64,000 nucleotides of DNA. Origin: Rhodoferax_B ferrireducens_A (GTDB lineage: Bacteria > Pseudomonadota > Gammaproteobacteria > Burkholderiales > Burkholderiaceae_C). Below are positions 48,574-56,870 of this stretch, piece by piece (the first letter of the stretch is position 1; each line of letters starts with the position of its first letter). The stretch is taken from positions 1,488,001 to 1,552,000 of the forward strand of contig NZ_JAVDXT010000001.1 in the NCBI RefSeq assembly GCF_031458075.1. Direction: 5' to 3'. The notes beneath the pieces were generated by a model. It did no database searches. It saw only the letters and a list, made by a program, of their open reading frames with translations, and had not been told where the DNA came from. Both the position numbers and the translations under genes were made by a program.

Positions 48574-48972
48574 ATGGCTTATTCTGAAAAAGTGGTAGAC
48601 CACTACGAGAACCCCCGTAACGTGGGTTCGTTTGAAAAGGGCGACGACAGCGTGGGCACCGGCATGGTCGGCGCACCGGCTTGCGGCGACGTGATGAAGC
48701 TGCAGATCAAGGTCAACCCCTTGACCGGCGTGATCGAAGACGCGCGCTTCAAGACCTATGGCTGCGGCTCGGCGATTGCCTCCAGCTCGCTGGTGACCGA
48801 ATGGGTCAAGGGCAAGACCCTGGACGAAGCGGCAGCGCTGAAAAACAGCCAGATCGCCGAAGAACTGGCTTTGCCGCCGGTCAAGATCCATTGCTCCATC
48901 CTGGCCGAAGACGCCATCAAGGCCGCAGTGCACGACTACAAGCAAAAACACGGAGCCGCCCAGGTCCACTGA
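48574..48972 (+). CDS. iscU: Iron-sulfur cluster scaffold IscU
   Basis: Scaffold on which [2Fe-2S] and [4Fe-4S] clusters are built before release by HscA/HscB. Of 132 residues, C37 (GAPACGD), C64 (TYGCGSA) and C107 (KIHCSIL) are the cluster ligands, and LPPVK at 100-104 is the HscA recognition motif. AGAGG before ATG 48574 is a good ribosome binding site. One base separates its stop from iscA. Confidence 0.98.
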   Translation: MAYSEKVVDHYENPRNVGSFEKGDDSVGTGMVGAPACGDVMKLQIKVNPLTGVIEDARFKTYGCGSAIASSSLVTEWVKGKTLDEAAALKNSQIAEELALPPVKIHCSILAEDAIKAAVHDYKQKHGAAQVH

Positions 48973-48973
48973 C

Positions 48974-49297
48974 ATGGCTGTGACGTTGACAGAGGCCGCC
49001 GCCCGGCATGTGACCCGCTACCTGGCCAAACGCGGCAAGGGCGTGGGCGTGCGCCTGGGTGTCAAGACCACCGGCTGTTCGGGTCTGGCCTACAGGCTTG
49101 AATATGTGGACGAGCTGGCCCCGGAAGACATCGTCTTCGAAGGCCATGGCGTCAAGGTGCTGGTCGATCCCAAGAGCCTGGCCTATATCGACGGCACCCA
49201 GCTGGACTTTGTGCGTGAAGGCCTGAACGAAGGCTTCAAGTTCGAGAACCCGAACGAGCGGGACAAATGTGGCTGCGGAGAAAGCTTCCGGATCTAA
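48974..49297 (+). CDS. iscA: A-type iron-sulfur carrier IscA
   Basis: A 107-residue A-type carrier that receives clusters or iron and helps deliver [4Fe-4S] to targets. The three conserved Cys are C35 (TTGCSGLAY), C99 and C101 (KCGCGESF). ATG 48974 is one base after the iscU TGA, so translation is coupled. A terminator-like hairpin follows before hscB. Confidence 0.97.
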   Translation: MAVTLTEAAARHVTRYLAKRGKGVGVRLGVKTTGCSGLAYRLEYVDELAPEDIVFEGHGVKVLVDPKSLAYIDGTQLDFVREGLNEGFKFENPNERDKCGCGESFRI

Positions 49298-49316
49298 CGG
49301 CAGTGCTCCGAACACC

Positions 49317-49349
49317 AACCGCCCGCGCCCTGTGTGCTGGCGGTTTTTT
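49317..49349 (+). terminator. Terminator-like hairpin between iscA and hscB
   Basis: Arms AACCGCC and GGCGGTT enclose a 15-nt loop and are followed by TTTTTT. It sits between iscA and hscB, inside an operon normally read through, so partial termination could lower the chaperone genes relative to iscSUA. Confidence 0.6.
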
Positions 49350-49359
49350 CTTGGCATCT

Positions 49360-49887
49360 ATGAACCTCCAATCCAACGACTTCGAGCTGTTTGAAATCCC
49401 CGTGCAGTTTGCGCAGGACCATGCGGCCATGCAGGCACGCTGGCAGGCGCTGCAGCGCGAGGCGCACCCCGATCGCTTTGCGGCTCAGGCCGGTGCCGCG
49501 CAGCGTGTGGCCATGCAGTGGTCGGTGCGCATCAACGAAGCCTGGGCCCGGCTGAAAGACCCGCTGAAGCGCGCCGCCTATCTGTGCGAGCTGCACGGCG
49601 CCGGCATCCAGGCCGAGGACAACACGGCCATGCCCAAGGCTTTTTTGATGCAGCAAATGGAGTGGCGCGAGGCCCTGGACGATGCCGACAGCGCGGCGGC
49701 GCTGGAAGCGTTGAACACCGAAGTGCTGCAGGCCCGGCGCGACAGCCTGACCGAATGCACGCGGCTGCTGGACGTGGCCCACGACTACGCGCAGGCGGCG
49801 CAGCAAGTACGCGCCCTGATGTTCATCGAACGCTTTGCCCGCGATGTGGACGACCGCCTCGACGCAATGGGTACCGCCCAGCTGTGA
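49360..49887 (+). CDS. hscB: J-domain co-chaperone HscB
   Basis: DnaJ-like partner that brings IscU to HscA and stimulates its ATPase. The 175-residue product has an N-terminal J-domain with HPD in QREAHPDRFAAQ and a C-terminal three-helix region that binds IscU (about 90-175). Length equals E. coli HscB (171) closely. The frame runs upstream to 49267, through the terminator hairpin, so ATG 49360 is the real start. A gap of 32 bp precedes hscA. Confidence 0.96.
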   Translation: MNLQSNDFELFEIPVQFAQDHAAMQARWQALQREAHPDRFAAQAGAAQRVAMQWSVRINEAWARLKDPLKRAAYLCELHGAGIQAEDNTAMPKAFLMQQMEWREALDDADSAAALEALNTEVLQARRDSLTECTRLLDVAHDYAQAAQQVRALMFIERFARDVDDRLDAMGTAQL

Positions 49888-49919
49888 CAATTAGCCCCTA
49901 GAACTACTGAAAACCCCCG

Positions 49920-51776
49920 ATGGCGCTTCTTCAAATTTCCGAACCCGGCCAGTCGCCCGATCCGCACCAGCGGCGCCATGCCGTGGGCATCGACCTGGGC
50001 ACCACCCATTCGCTGGTCGCTACCGTGCGCAGCGGCGAGGCCGTGTGCCTGCCCGATGCCCAGGGCCGGGTGATCCTGCCCAGCGTGGTGCGCTACCTGG
50101 CCGGCGACAAGCGCCAGATCGGCCATGACGCCCTGGCGGCCCAGGCCGGTGACCCCGAGAACACCATCGCCTCGGTCAAGCGCTTCATGGGCCGCGGCCT
50201 GGCCGATATCGCCCAGCGTGAAAAGCTGCCCTATGCGTTCATCGACAAGCCTGGCATGGTCGGCCTGCAGACCGTGCACGGCGAGAAATCGCCGGTCGAG
50301 GTCAGCGCCGAGATCCTGGCGACCCTGCGTTTCCGGGCCGAGGACAGCTTCAACGACGATGTATATGGCGCAGTGATTACCGTGCCTGCCTACTTCGACG
50401 AAGCCCAGCGCCAGGCCACCAAGGACGCGGCGCAGCTGGCCGGCCTGAACGTGCTGCGCCTGATCAACGAGCCCACGGCGGCCGCCATCGCCTATGGCCT
50501 GGACAACGCCAGCGAAGGCATTTACGCGGTCTACGACCTGGGCGGCGGCACTTTCGATATTTCCATCCTGCGCCTGAGCCAGGGCGTGTTCGAAGTCATC
50601 GCCACCGGTGGCGATGCGGCCCTGGGTGGCGACGACTATGACCGTGCCTTGGCCGACTGGGTGCTGGCGCAAACCGGCCGCGAGGCGGCTACCGCGTCCG
50701 ACAAAGTGGCGCTGCAAACCGCGGCCCGGGCCTGCAAGGAAGCCTTGTCTGCTACAGATATCGTAGCTATAAGCGCAGATCTATCCAGCGGAAACCTGCG
50801 ATTTGACGTTAAGAAATCCGACTTCGAAGCCGCCACGGCCCCGCTGACGGCCCGCACCATGGCCGCCGTGCGCAAGGCGCTGCGCGATGCCAAGCTCGGC
50901 GTTGACGAAGTGCAGGGCACGGTGATGGTCGGCGGCTCCACCCGCATGCCGCAGGTGCAGCAGGCGGTGGCTGCATTCTTTGGCCGGCCGCCCTTGACCA
51001 ACTTGAACCCCGACGAAGTGGTTGCGCTGGGCGCCGCCATCCAGGCGAACCAACTGGCCGGCAACAGCGGTGCCGAAGACCTGCTGCTGCTGGACGTGAT
51101 CCCGCTGTCGCTGGGCATAGAAACCATGGGCGGCCTGGTCGAGCGCATCGTGCCGCGCAACCAGACCATCCCCACCGCGATGGCGCAGGATTTCACCACC
51201 TACCAAGACGGCCAGACCGCGCTGGCGCTGCACGTAGTGCAGGGCGAGCGCGACCTGGTGGCCGACTGCCGCAGCCTGGCGCGCTTCGAGCTGCGTGGCA
51301 TTCCGCCGATGGCCGCCGGTGCGGCGCGCATCCGCGTCACCTTCACCGTCGACGCCGATGGCCTGCTGAGCGTGGCCGCGAAAGAGCAGGGCAGTGGCGT
51401 GGAAGCGCAGATTACCGTCAAACCCAGCTACGGCCTGAGCGACGAGCAGATCGCCCAGATGCTGCAAGACAGCTTCAGCACCGCCGCCCAGGACATGCAG
51501 GCGCGCGCGCTGGTCGAGGCCCGCGTCGATGCCGACCGCATGCTGCTGGCCACCCAGAGCGCGCTGGATGCCGACGGCGATTTGTTGTCCGCCGCCGAGC
51601 GTGCCGAGGTCGATGTCCTGCGGGCTGAATTGCTGCAAGCCAAATCCCTCAGCGATGCCAAGCTGGTCGAAGCCGCCACCAAACGGCTGGCCGACGGCAC
51701 CGAAGCCTTTGCCGCTGCCCGCATGAACCGGGGCATCCAGCATGCCCTGTCCGGTAAGAACATAGCCACGATCTGA
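49920..51776 (+). CDS. hscA: Hsp70-type chaperone HscA for Fe-S transfer
   Basis: ATP-driven chaperone that extracts clusters from IscU. The 618-residue product has VGIDLGTTHSLVATV (phosphate loop 1), LRLINEPTAAAIAYGL, VYDLGGGTFDISIL, and MVGGSTRMPQVQQAV in the ATPase domain, then the substrate-binding domain starting near DVIPLSLGIETMGG. Residues about 278-298 (SATDIVAISADLSSGNLRF) are encoded by what looks like an in-frame copy of the two-hairpin repeat (50748-50810). E. coli HscA is about four residues shorter in that loop and differs in sequence. All catalytic motifs are intact, so the protein should work. Confidence 0.97.
   Translation: MALLQISEPGQSPDPHQRRHAVGIDLGTTHSLVATVRSGEAVCLPDAQGRVILPSVVRYLAGDKRQIGHDALAAQAGDPENTIASVKRFMGRGLADIAQREKLPYAFIDKPGMVGLQTVHGEKSPVEVSAEILATLRFRAEDSFNDDVYGAVITVPAYFDEAQRQATKDAAQLAGLNVLRLINEPTAAAIAYGLDNASEGIYAVYDLGGGTFDISILRLSQGVFEVIATGGDAALGGDDYDRALADWVLAQTGREAATASDKVALQTAARACKEALSATDIVAISADLSSGNLRFDVKKSDFEAATAPLTARTMAAVRKALRDAKLGVDEVQGTVMVGGSTRMPQVQQAVAAFFGRPPLTNLNPDEVVALGAAIQANQLAGNSGAEDLLLLDVIPLSLGIETMGGLVERIVPRNQTIPTAMAQDFTTYQDGQTALALHVVQGERDLVADCRSLARFELRGIPPMAAGAARIRVTFTVDADGLLSVAAKEQGSGVEAQITVKPSYGLSDEQIAQMLQDSFSTAAQDMQARALVEARVDADRMLLATQSALDADGDLLSAAERAEVDVLRAELLQAKSLSDAKLVEAATKRLADGTEAFAAARMNRGIQHALSGKNIATI
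50748..50810 (+). repeat. Two-hairpin repeat-like segment inside hscA, copy 12
   Basis: TCTGCTACAGATATCGTAGC then TATAAGCGCAGATC, CCAGCGGAAACCTGCGATTTG: arms GCTAC/GTAGC, the GCGCAG..CTGCG centre and the trailing GATTTGA match the intergenic repeat's layout. Match quality is lower than for the intergenic copies, as expected if coding constraint has reshaped it. Confidence 0.5.
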
Positions 51777-51777
51777 T

Positions 51778-52116
51778 ATGCCCGTCATCAAAATACTCCC
51801 CCATCCCGAATACTGTCCGCAAGGTGCAGAAATCAGCGCGCCGGCCGGCACCTCGATTTGCGAAGCCATGCTGGACAACCACATCAACATCGAGCATGCC
51901 TGCGACATGAGCTGTGCCTGCACCACCTGCCACGTCATCGTGCGCGAGGGCTTCCAGTCGCTGGGCGAGCTGGACGAGAACGAAGAAGACCTGCTGGACC
52001 GCGCCTGGGGCCTGGAGCCGCAGTCGCGTCTGGGCTGCCAGGCCTTACTGGCGCAGACCAATGTGACGGTGGAAATCCCCAAGTACACCATCAACCACGC
52101 CAAAGAAAATCACTGA
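51778..52116 (+). CDS. fdx: [2Fe-2S] ferredoxin of the Isc system
   Basis: Electron donor for cluster assembly on IscU. The 112-residue adrenodoxin-type product has ligands C42, C48, C51 and C87 (HACDMSCACTTCHVIVREGF and SRLGCQAL). ATG 51778 is one base after the hscA stop. It is the last gene of the isc operon; there is no iscX. A repeat copy follows before dnaQ. Confidence 0.97.
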   Translation: MPVIKILPHPEYCPQGAEISAPAGTSICEAMLDNHINIEHACDMSCACTTCHVIVREGFQSLGELDENEEDLLDRAWGLEPQSRLGCQALLAQTNVTVEIPKYTINHAKENH

Positions 52117-52118
52117 TA

Positions 52119-52173
52119 AAAAGGGCCGTTAGCGCAGGTACTACCTGCACGAGCAGCTATTAAAAAGATAGTT
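52119..52173 (-). repeat. Two-hairpin intergenic repeat, copy 13
   Basis: Reverse copy, GGGCCGTTAGCGCAGGTACTACCTGC, then GAGCAGCTATTAAAAAGATAG, exactly filling the gap between fdx and dnaQ and ending at the dnaQ start. Confidence 0.7.
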
Positions 52174-52174
52174 T

Positions 52175-52888
52175 ATGCGCCAGATCATTCTTGATACCGA
52201 AACCACTGGCCTGTCGGCGACGGGGGGCGACCGCATCCTGGAAATCGGTTGTGTCGAGCTGCTGCACCGCAAGCTCACCGGTAACCACTTCCACCAGTAC
52301 ATCAATCCCGAGCGCGACAGCCACGAAGACGCGCTGCGGGTGCACGGCATCACCACCGAGTTCCTGCGTGACAAGCCGAAGTTTGCGGAGATCGCCGACG
52401 AATTTCTGGCCTTCTGCGCCGATGCCGAGATCATCATCCACAACGCGGCGTTCGACGTTGGATTTCTGAACAAAGAACTGGAGCGCCTGGGCAAGCCACC
52501 GCTGAAGAGTTTTGTCAGCGGGGTGGTCGACACCCTGGCCATGGCCAAGGAGCTGTACCCGGGCAAGCGCAATTCGCTGGACGCCTTGTGCGACCGGCTG
52601 GAGGTGGACCGCACGGTGCGCGACAAGCATGGCGCTTTGCTGGATGCAGAGTTGCTGGCCAAGGTCTACATCAACCTGACGCGCGGCCAGGACGCGCTGC
52701 TGATCGATGTGGGCGACGAGGACACCTCGGTGGCCGCCGTGCCGCAAATGGATTTGTCCGGTTTTGTGCTGCCCGTGCTGTTAGCCGGAGAGGACGAGAC
52801 CACCGCGCATCTGGATCTGTTGAAGCAACTCGATAAATCCAGTGGCGGTAAGACGGTTTGGCGAAATCACGAAAATAATGTTGTATAA
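52175..52888 (+). CDS. dnaQ: DNA polymerase III epsilon subunit (proofreading exonuclease)
   Basis: 3'-5' exonuclease subunit of the replicase core. The 237-residue product has exo I ILDTETTGLS (D7, E9), exo II EIIIHNAAFDVGFLN and exo III RDKHGALLDAELLAKVY (His and Asp), the DEDDh set. The C-terminal segment (about 185-237) would bind the polymerase subunit. Length matches E. coli DnaQ (243). ATG 52175 follows the repeat. The last codons overlap the likely -10 of the tRNA-Val promoter. Confidence 0.96.
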   Translation: MRQIILDTETTGLSATGGDRILEIGCVELLHRKLTGNHFHQYINPERDSHEDALRVHGITTEFLRDKPKFAEIADEFLAFCADAEIIIHNAAFDVGFLNKELERLGKPPLKSFVSGVVDTLAMAKELYPGKRNSLDALCDRLEVDRTVRDKHGALLDAELLAKVYINLTRGQDALLIDVGDEDTSVAAVPQMDLSGFVLPVLLAGEDETTAHLDLLKQLDKSSGGKTVWRNHENNVV

Positions 52889-52889
52889 T
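52884..52889 (+). promoter_or_regulatory. Probable -10 element of the tRNA-Val promoter, overlapping the dnaQ stop
   Basis: TATAAT at 52884-52889 includes the dnaQ TAA stop. It lies 27 bp before the mature tRNA 5' end. The nearest -35-like TTGGCG (52858) gives a 20-bp spacer, longer than ideal, so the -35 is unsure. Confidence 0.5.
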
Positions 52890-52915
52890 TTGAGGCTTAC
52901 CTGATAACGAATTCA

Positions 52916-52990
52916 GGGCGATTAGCTCAGGGGTAGAGCACTGCATTCACACTGCAGGGGTCGCAAGTTCGAAACTTGCATCGCCCACCA
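52916..52990 (+). tRNA. tRNA-Val (anticodon CAC)
   Basis: A complete 75-nt cloverleaf with encoded CCA: acceptor GGGCGAT/ATCGCCC, D-arm GCTC..GAGC, anticodon stem CTGCA/TGCAG around loop TTCACAC (anticodon CAC, read GUG codons), and T-arm GCAAG-TTCGAAA-CTTGC. Discriminator base is A. Confidence 0.97.
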
Positions 52991-52994
52991 AATC

Positions 52995-53028
52995 AAAGCC
53001 GATAAGTCCACGACTTATCGGCTTTTTT
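52995..53028 (+). terminator. Rho-independent terminator after tRNA-Val
   Basis: Thirteen-base perfect arms AAAGCCGATAAGT / ACTTATCGGCTTT with loop CCACG, then TTT. It ends the tRNA transcript, 21 bp before the stop of the convergent sigma-54 regulator gene. Confidence 0.95.
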
Positions 53029-53049
53029 GTTGCCCGCAGGACCGGGGCG

Positions 53050-54396
53050 TCAGGTCTTGAAGCGTGCCGACTCGATCTCGTGCCGCGCCAGCAGCGCGTA
53101 AAAATCCGTGCGATTGCGCTTGGCCAGCTTGGCCGCCTGGGCCACGTTGCCGTTGGTGATCTTCAGTAATTGCGTCAGGTAACTGCGCTCGAATTCTTTG
53201 CGCGCCTCGTCCAGCGGCAGCAGTTCGGCGCCTTGGCTGCTCAGCGCGTTCTGCACCAGAGAGGCGGCAATCAACGAGCCGGTGCACAGCACCACACATT
53301 TTTCGACTACGTTCTGCAGCTGGCGCACATTGCCCGGCCAGGGCGCAGTGCTCAATTGCTCCAGCCCGCCAGGTGCGAAAGCGCTGATGGTTTTGGCATA
53401 GCGCTGCGACAGGGTGCGCATGAAATGGTTGGCCAGCAGGGCAATGTCTTCGCGGCGCTCGGCCAGCGGCGGCAGGGTCAGGCTGACTACATTCAGCCGG
53501 TAGAACAGGTCTTCGCGGAAGCGGCCGGCGGCCACTTCGTCTTCGAGCCGGCGGTTGGAGGCAGAAATGACCCGAACATCCACTTTGTGCGACTTGGCGG
53601 CGCCTACCGGACGGACCTCGCGCTCCTGCAGCACGCGCAGTAGTTTGACCTGCATGGCCAGCGGCAGGTCGGCAATTTCGTCCAGAAAGATCGTGCCCCG
53701 GTGGGCGCTGGTAAACAGCCCCACGCTGTCGCGCACCGCGCCGGTGAAGGCGCCCTTGGTGTGGCCAAACAGCTCGGATTCGACCAGGTTCTCGGGAATG
53801 GCGCCGCAGTTCACCGCCACCAGCGGCTCTTGGCGGCGCGCGCTGGACGCATGCAGTGCGCGCGCCAGTAGCTCCTTGCCGGTGCCGCTTTCACCGTGGA
53901 TCAGCACCGACGCATCGCTTTGTGCCATCAGGCGGGCTTCGGCCAGCAGTTTTTCCATGCGTGGGCTGCGCGTGACGATGGCTTCGCGCCAGGATTCACC
54001 CTTGCAGTCGGCGGGCATGTCGGCACCGAGTGCACATGACACGGCCAGCGCCCGGTCTACTTCGCGCATCAGGTCTACACCCTCGAACGGCTTGGTGACG
54101 TAGCCAAACACACCTCTTTGCATGGCTTTCACCACGTCGGGAATGGTGCCGTTGGCGGTCAGCATCAATACCGGTAGCAGGGGGTAGCGCCGGTGCACGG
54201 CTTCAAAGAGTTCGAGCCCGTCCATCCCGGGCATGCGCAGGTCGGTGATCATCATGTCTGGCAGCTCATGGTCCAGCTTGGCCAGAGCCAGCATGCCGCT
54301 GCTGGCTTCTATGGCGGTATGTCCTTCGTAGTGCAGGCGCAACGACAACAGCCGCAGCAGGGCGGGGTCGTCGTCCACAATCAGGATGCGCGCCAT
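53050..54396 (-). CDS. Sigma-54-dependent response regulator (NtrC family)
   Basis: A 448-residue three-domain activator. The receiver (1-120) has phospho-acceptor D52 (MMITDLRMPGMDG); the AAA+ domain (about 140-375) has Walker A GESGTGKE (168-175), the GAFTGA motif that contacts sigma-54, and FLDEIADLPLAMQVKLLRVL; a Fis-type HTH closes the protein (QAAKLAKRNRTDFYALL, about 425-441). It resembles GlrR/QseF. It is the last gene of the signalling cassette, 14 bp after the single-domain regulator. Its target genes are unknown. Confidence 0.95.
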   Translation of the reverse strand: MARILIVDDDPALLRLLSLRLHYEGHTAIEASSGMLALAKLDHELPDMMITDLRMPGMDGLELFEAVHRRYPLLPVLMLTANGTIPDVVKAMQRGVFGYVTKPFEGVDLMREVDRALAVSCALGADMPADCKGESWREAIVTRSPRMEKLLAEARLMAQSDASVLIHGESGTGKELLARALHASSARRQEPLVAVNCGAIPENLVESELFGHTKGAFTGAVRDSVGLFTSAHRGTIFLDEIADLPLAMQVKLLRVLQEREVRPVGAAKSHKVDVRVISASNRRLEDEVAAGRFREDLFYRLNVVSLTLPPLAERREDIALLANHFMRTLSQRYAKTISAFAPGGLEQLSTAPWPGNVRQLQNVVEKCVVLCTGSLIAASLVQNALSSQGAELLPLDEARKEFERSYLTQLLKITNGNVAQAAKLAKRNRTDFYALLARHEIESARFKT

Positions 54397-54410
54397 ATGC
54401 TCAGATAAGC

Positions 54411-54821
54411 TCAGTCGAGCGTCAGCTTGCTTGGCTGCGGGCTACCGGTTGTCATGTTCTGCGGTAGATGCTGCTGCAAGACTGCTCGCAGCTGCGTAAA
54501 GTTGAAGGGTTTGGTCAGGTAGCCCCTGGCACCACGGCGCAGGGCTTCGTCGAGCAACTCGGGTTCTGCGCTGGCCGACAGAAAAATCAGCGGAATATGC
54601 CGTAGCGCCGGTGCTTGCTGGATCGCAGCAAGCAGGTCCAGACCATTCAATTGGGGCATCATCACGTCGCAAAAGATCAAATCCGGCAACTGGTCATGCA
54701 CGGCCTGCAGGCCGGACCGGCCATCAGCGGCTTCTACAGCTTCGTAGCCTTCAAGCCGGATGAAGCGCAGCAGGTTTCCGCGGATCGGAGCCTCGTCCTC
54801 AATCACCAGAATGCGCGCCAT
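54411..54821 (-). CDS. Single-domain response regulator
   Basis: A 136-residue CheY-like receiver with no output domain. D52 (DLIFCDVMMPQLNG) is the phospho-acceptor, with the acidic pocket EDE at 8-10, Ser in FLSASAE and the Lys of YLTKPFNF. A C-terminal ten-residue tail is disordered. ATG 54821 is preceded by GGGGGA; the frame runs further up but has no motif. It could act as a phosphorelay shuttle or a sink between the histidine kinase upstream and the sigma-54 activator downstream. Confidence 0.93.
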   Translation of the reverse strand: MARILVIEDEAPIRGNLLRFIRLEGYEAVEAADGRSGLQAVHDQLPDLIFCDVMMPQLNGLDLLAAIQQAPALRHIPLIFLSASAEPELLDEALRRGARGYLTKPFNFTQLRAVLQQHLPQNMTTGSPQPSKLTLD

Positions 54822-54964
54822 GCTTCCCCCGGGCGTATAGATGGACCACGAGAAAGGGCTCTGCGGGCATTTCCGTCGTCGCTCAACGTCTTTGCTCACG
54901 CTGTGTTTTCTTTCTCCGTTCCATTTTATAGCGCGGCTTTCAGGCGGACTACAGCGCCTGGGCT

Positions 54965-56866
54965 TTAGATCCGGATGGAGAAGCAGGTGCCATGTTGTGC
55001 GGAGCTGCTGACCTGGATGCTGCCTTTGTGCAGGTCCACCGCATTTTTGACGATCGCCAAGCCCAGGCCGGTGCCCTGGATGTCGCCCACATTGCTGGCG
55101 CGGTGAAAGGGCTCGAACAGATGGGGGATTTCGTCGGCCGGAATGCCGATGCCCTGGTCCGCCACTTCAAACACCATATGTTGGTCCTGTGGGAAGACCC
55201 GGAAGCTGACAGTCCCGCCCTGGGGTGAGTATTTGATGGCATTCGACAGTAGATTGCCAAAGATATGGCGCAGCAGCTTTTCGTCAAATAGCCCAGCTGT
55301 CGGCATGTCGGTGAATTGGGTTTCCATGGTGCAGGTGGCCTTGGGTTGCTGCGTGCGGGCGTCTTCCACCATGCTGCGACACAGTGCTGTCAGATCGAGC
55401 TCCCGGGGTTGGAACTCCAGCATTTGCGCCTCCGCCTTGCCCAACAGCAGTACCCGGTCGAGCATGCGCGTCATGCGCTGGACGCCGTTTTCGATGGTGC
55501 CGATGACCTCGTATTTTTCGGCTTCCGGCAAGCGGTCGCCGTAGTATTTGAGCAGTTCTGCCGAGGAAAGAATGATCGCCAGCGGCGTACGGAATTCGTG
55601 CGAAGCCACCGAAATGAAGCGTGACTTCATATCGTTGAGCTCCGACTGTTTCTGCAAGGTCAGGCGCTGTGTCTGCTCGGCCTGCAGGCGTGCCGTGGCG
55701 TCTACAACGAAGAGCAGGGTGGCGTCGCGCTTGCTCCATTCGATTTTGACGGCCGACAACTCCAGGGAGCGCACTTCGCCCTGTTGGGTGATGACCCGAA
55801 AGCCGTAGAACGACTCCACATTTTCACCGCGCAGCCGGCGCTGGTGCCGGTCCAGCATGGCGGGCACATCGTCAGGGTGTACTGCGGCTGTGAATGGGTT
55901 GGACAGCAGATAGTCGAGCGGGTGGCCAACGATACGCACCAGGCTGGGGTTGGCAAACACCATGCGACTGTCCTGTATGACGACAACGCCGACGCCCACG
56001 TTTTCGATCACGGTGCGGTAGCGTTCTTCGGATTTGCGCAGCTCGTCCAGTGCCTGGTAGCGCTCAATGGCGCTGCTTACGTGGTTGGCCACGAAAGAGA
56101 GTATGTCGGCGTCGGAGGCGCTGTACTCAATGCCGGGTTCATAGCCTTGCACGGCCAGGATGCCCCCTACGACGCCGCGGATGTGCATGGGGACGCCTAG
56201 CCAGCTGGAAAAGCTCATATCACCGCTGCCTTCGGTCACTTCGCCGGATGCTTGCAAGGCCTGGAGCCGCTTGGCGTTGATGATTTGCGGGCGGTCCGTG
56301 CTCAAAACGAATTCGGTCAGGCCACGGCGATACGGGACGTTGCTACGTTGCAGGGTGTCGCCATCGCGTTCGTCCACGTAGTAGGGAAAGTCCTTCAGGT
56401 TTTTTTGCGCGTCGTACAGGCAGACGTAGCAATTCTTGGCATACAGTAACTCACCCAGCAGGCTGTGGACGGAATGCAGGAAGTCGTAGAACGACAAATC
56501 TGCTGCCGCGCGTTCGGCGATACGGTAGAACACGCGTTGCAGCGTTTCGGCCTTTTTTTGCTCCAGTGCTTCGGCCTGTAACTCCCGGGTGCGCTGCTTG
56601 AGCCAGAGGTCGGCAGAAGTTTCCTGCTTTTGCTTTTCGGCCTGCAAGTCCCGATAGTCTGCTTGCAAGGCCTGGTGCTGCTGTTGCAGCAGTTTGAGCT
56701 GGGTGTGCAGGTCAGCGTCAGAAAGCATGGTGCTGGTTGGGTGCTCGGTAGGAGGGCGAGTGACGGGGGTGATCACTGTTGGAGCAAGCGGCTTGCCCAC
56801 GGCAAGGCGGCGATTTCCACTGGAAAGCATTATGCGGCGCAGGATTGGCTGTTTGGCGATGGGCAT
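54965..56866 (-). CDS. Cytoplasmic GAF-PAS sensor histidine kinase
   Basis: A 633-residue kinase without transmembrane helices. Residues about 45-115 form a coiled coil, a GAF domain covers about 118-270, PAS about 278-400, HisKA about 405-475 with the phospho-acceptor H423 (VASHEFRTPLAII), and the HATPase domain about 515-633 (FGNLLSNAIKYS N-box, VADQGIGIP G1, GTGLGLAIV G2). The start at 56866 (MPIAKQPILRR) is 4 bp after the stop of the cyclase gene, which suggests coupling; shorter starts at 56830 and 56728 exist. GAF plus PAS imply sensing of a small cytoplasmic ligand or redox state. Confidence 0.93.
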   Translation of the reverse strand: MPIAKQPILRRIMLSSGNRRLAVGKPLAPTVITPVTRPPTEHPTSTMLSDADLHTQLKLLQQQHQALQADYRDLQAEKQKQETSADLWLKQRTRELQAEALEQKKAETLQRVFYRIAERAAADLSFYDFLHSVHSLLGELLYAKNCYVCLYDAQKNLKDFPYYVDERDGDTLQRSNVPYRRGLTEFVLSTDRPQIINAKRLQALQASGEVTEGSGDMSFSSWLGVPMHIRGVVGGILAVQGYEPGIEYSASDADILSFVANHVSSAIERYQALDELRKSEERYRTVIENVGVGVVVIQDSRMVFANPSLVRIVGHPLDYLLSNPFTAAVHPDDVPAMLDRHQRRLRGENVESFYGFRVITQQGEVRSLELSAVKIEWSKRDATLLFVVDATARLQAEQTQRLTLQKQSELNDMKSRFISVASHEFRTPLAIILSSAELLKYYGDRLPEAEKYEVIGTIENGVQRMTRMLDRVLLLGKAEAQMLEFQPRELDLTALCRSMVEDARTQQPKATCTMETQFTDMPTAGLFDEKLLRHIFGNLLSNAIKYSPQGGTVSFRVFPQDQHMVFEVADQGIGIPADEIPHLFEPFHRASNVGDIQGTGLGLAIVKNAVDLHKGSIQVSSSAQHGTCFSIRI

Positions 56867-56870
56867 GGTT

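Noticed and set aside
54900..54964. TATAAAAT as a separate promoter for the lone response regulator
   Set aside because: A TATAAA is present on the minus strand but the -35 is poor; the gap may simply be a long intercistronic stretch.
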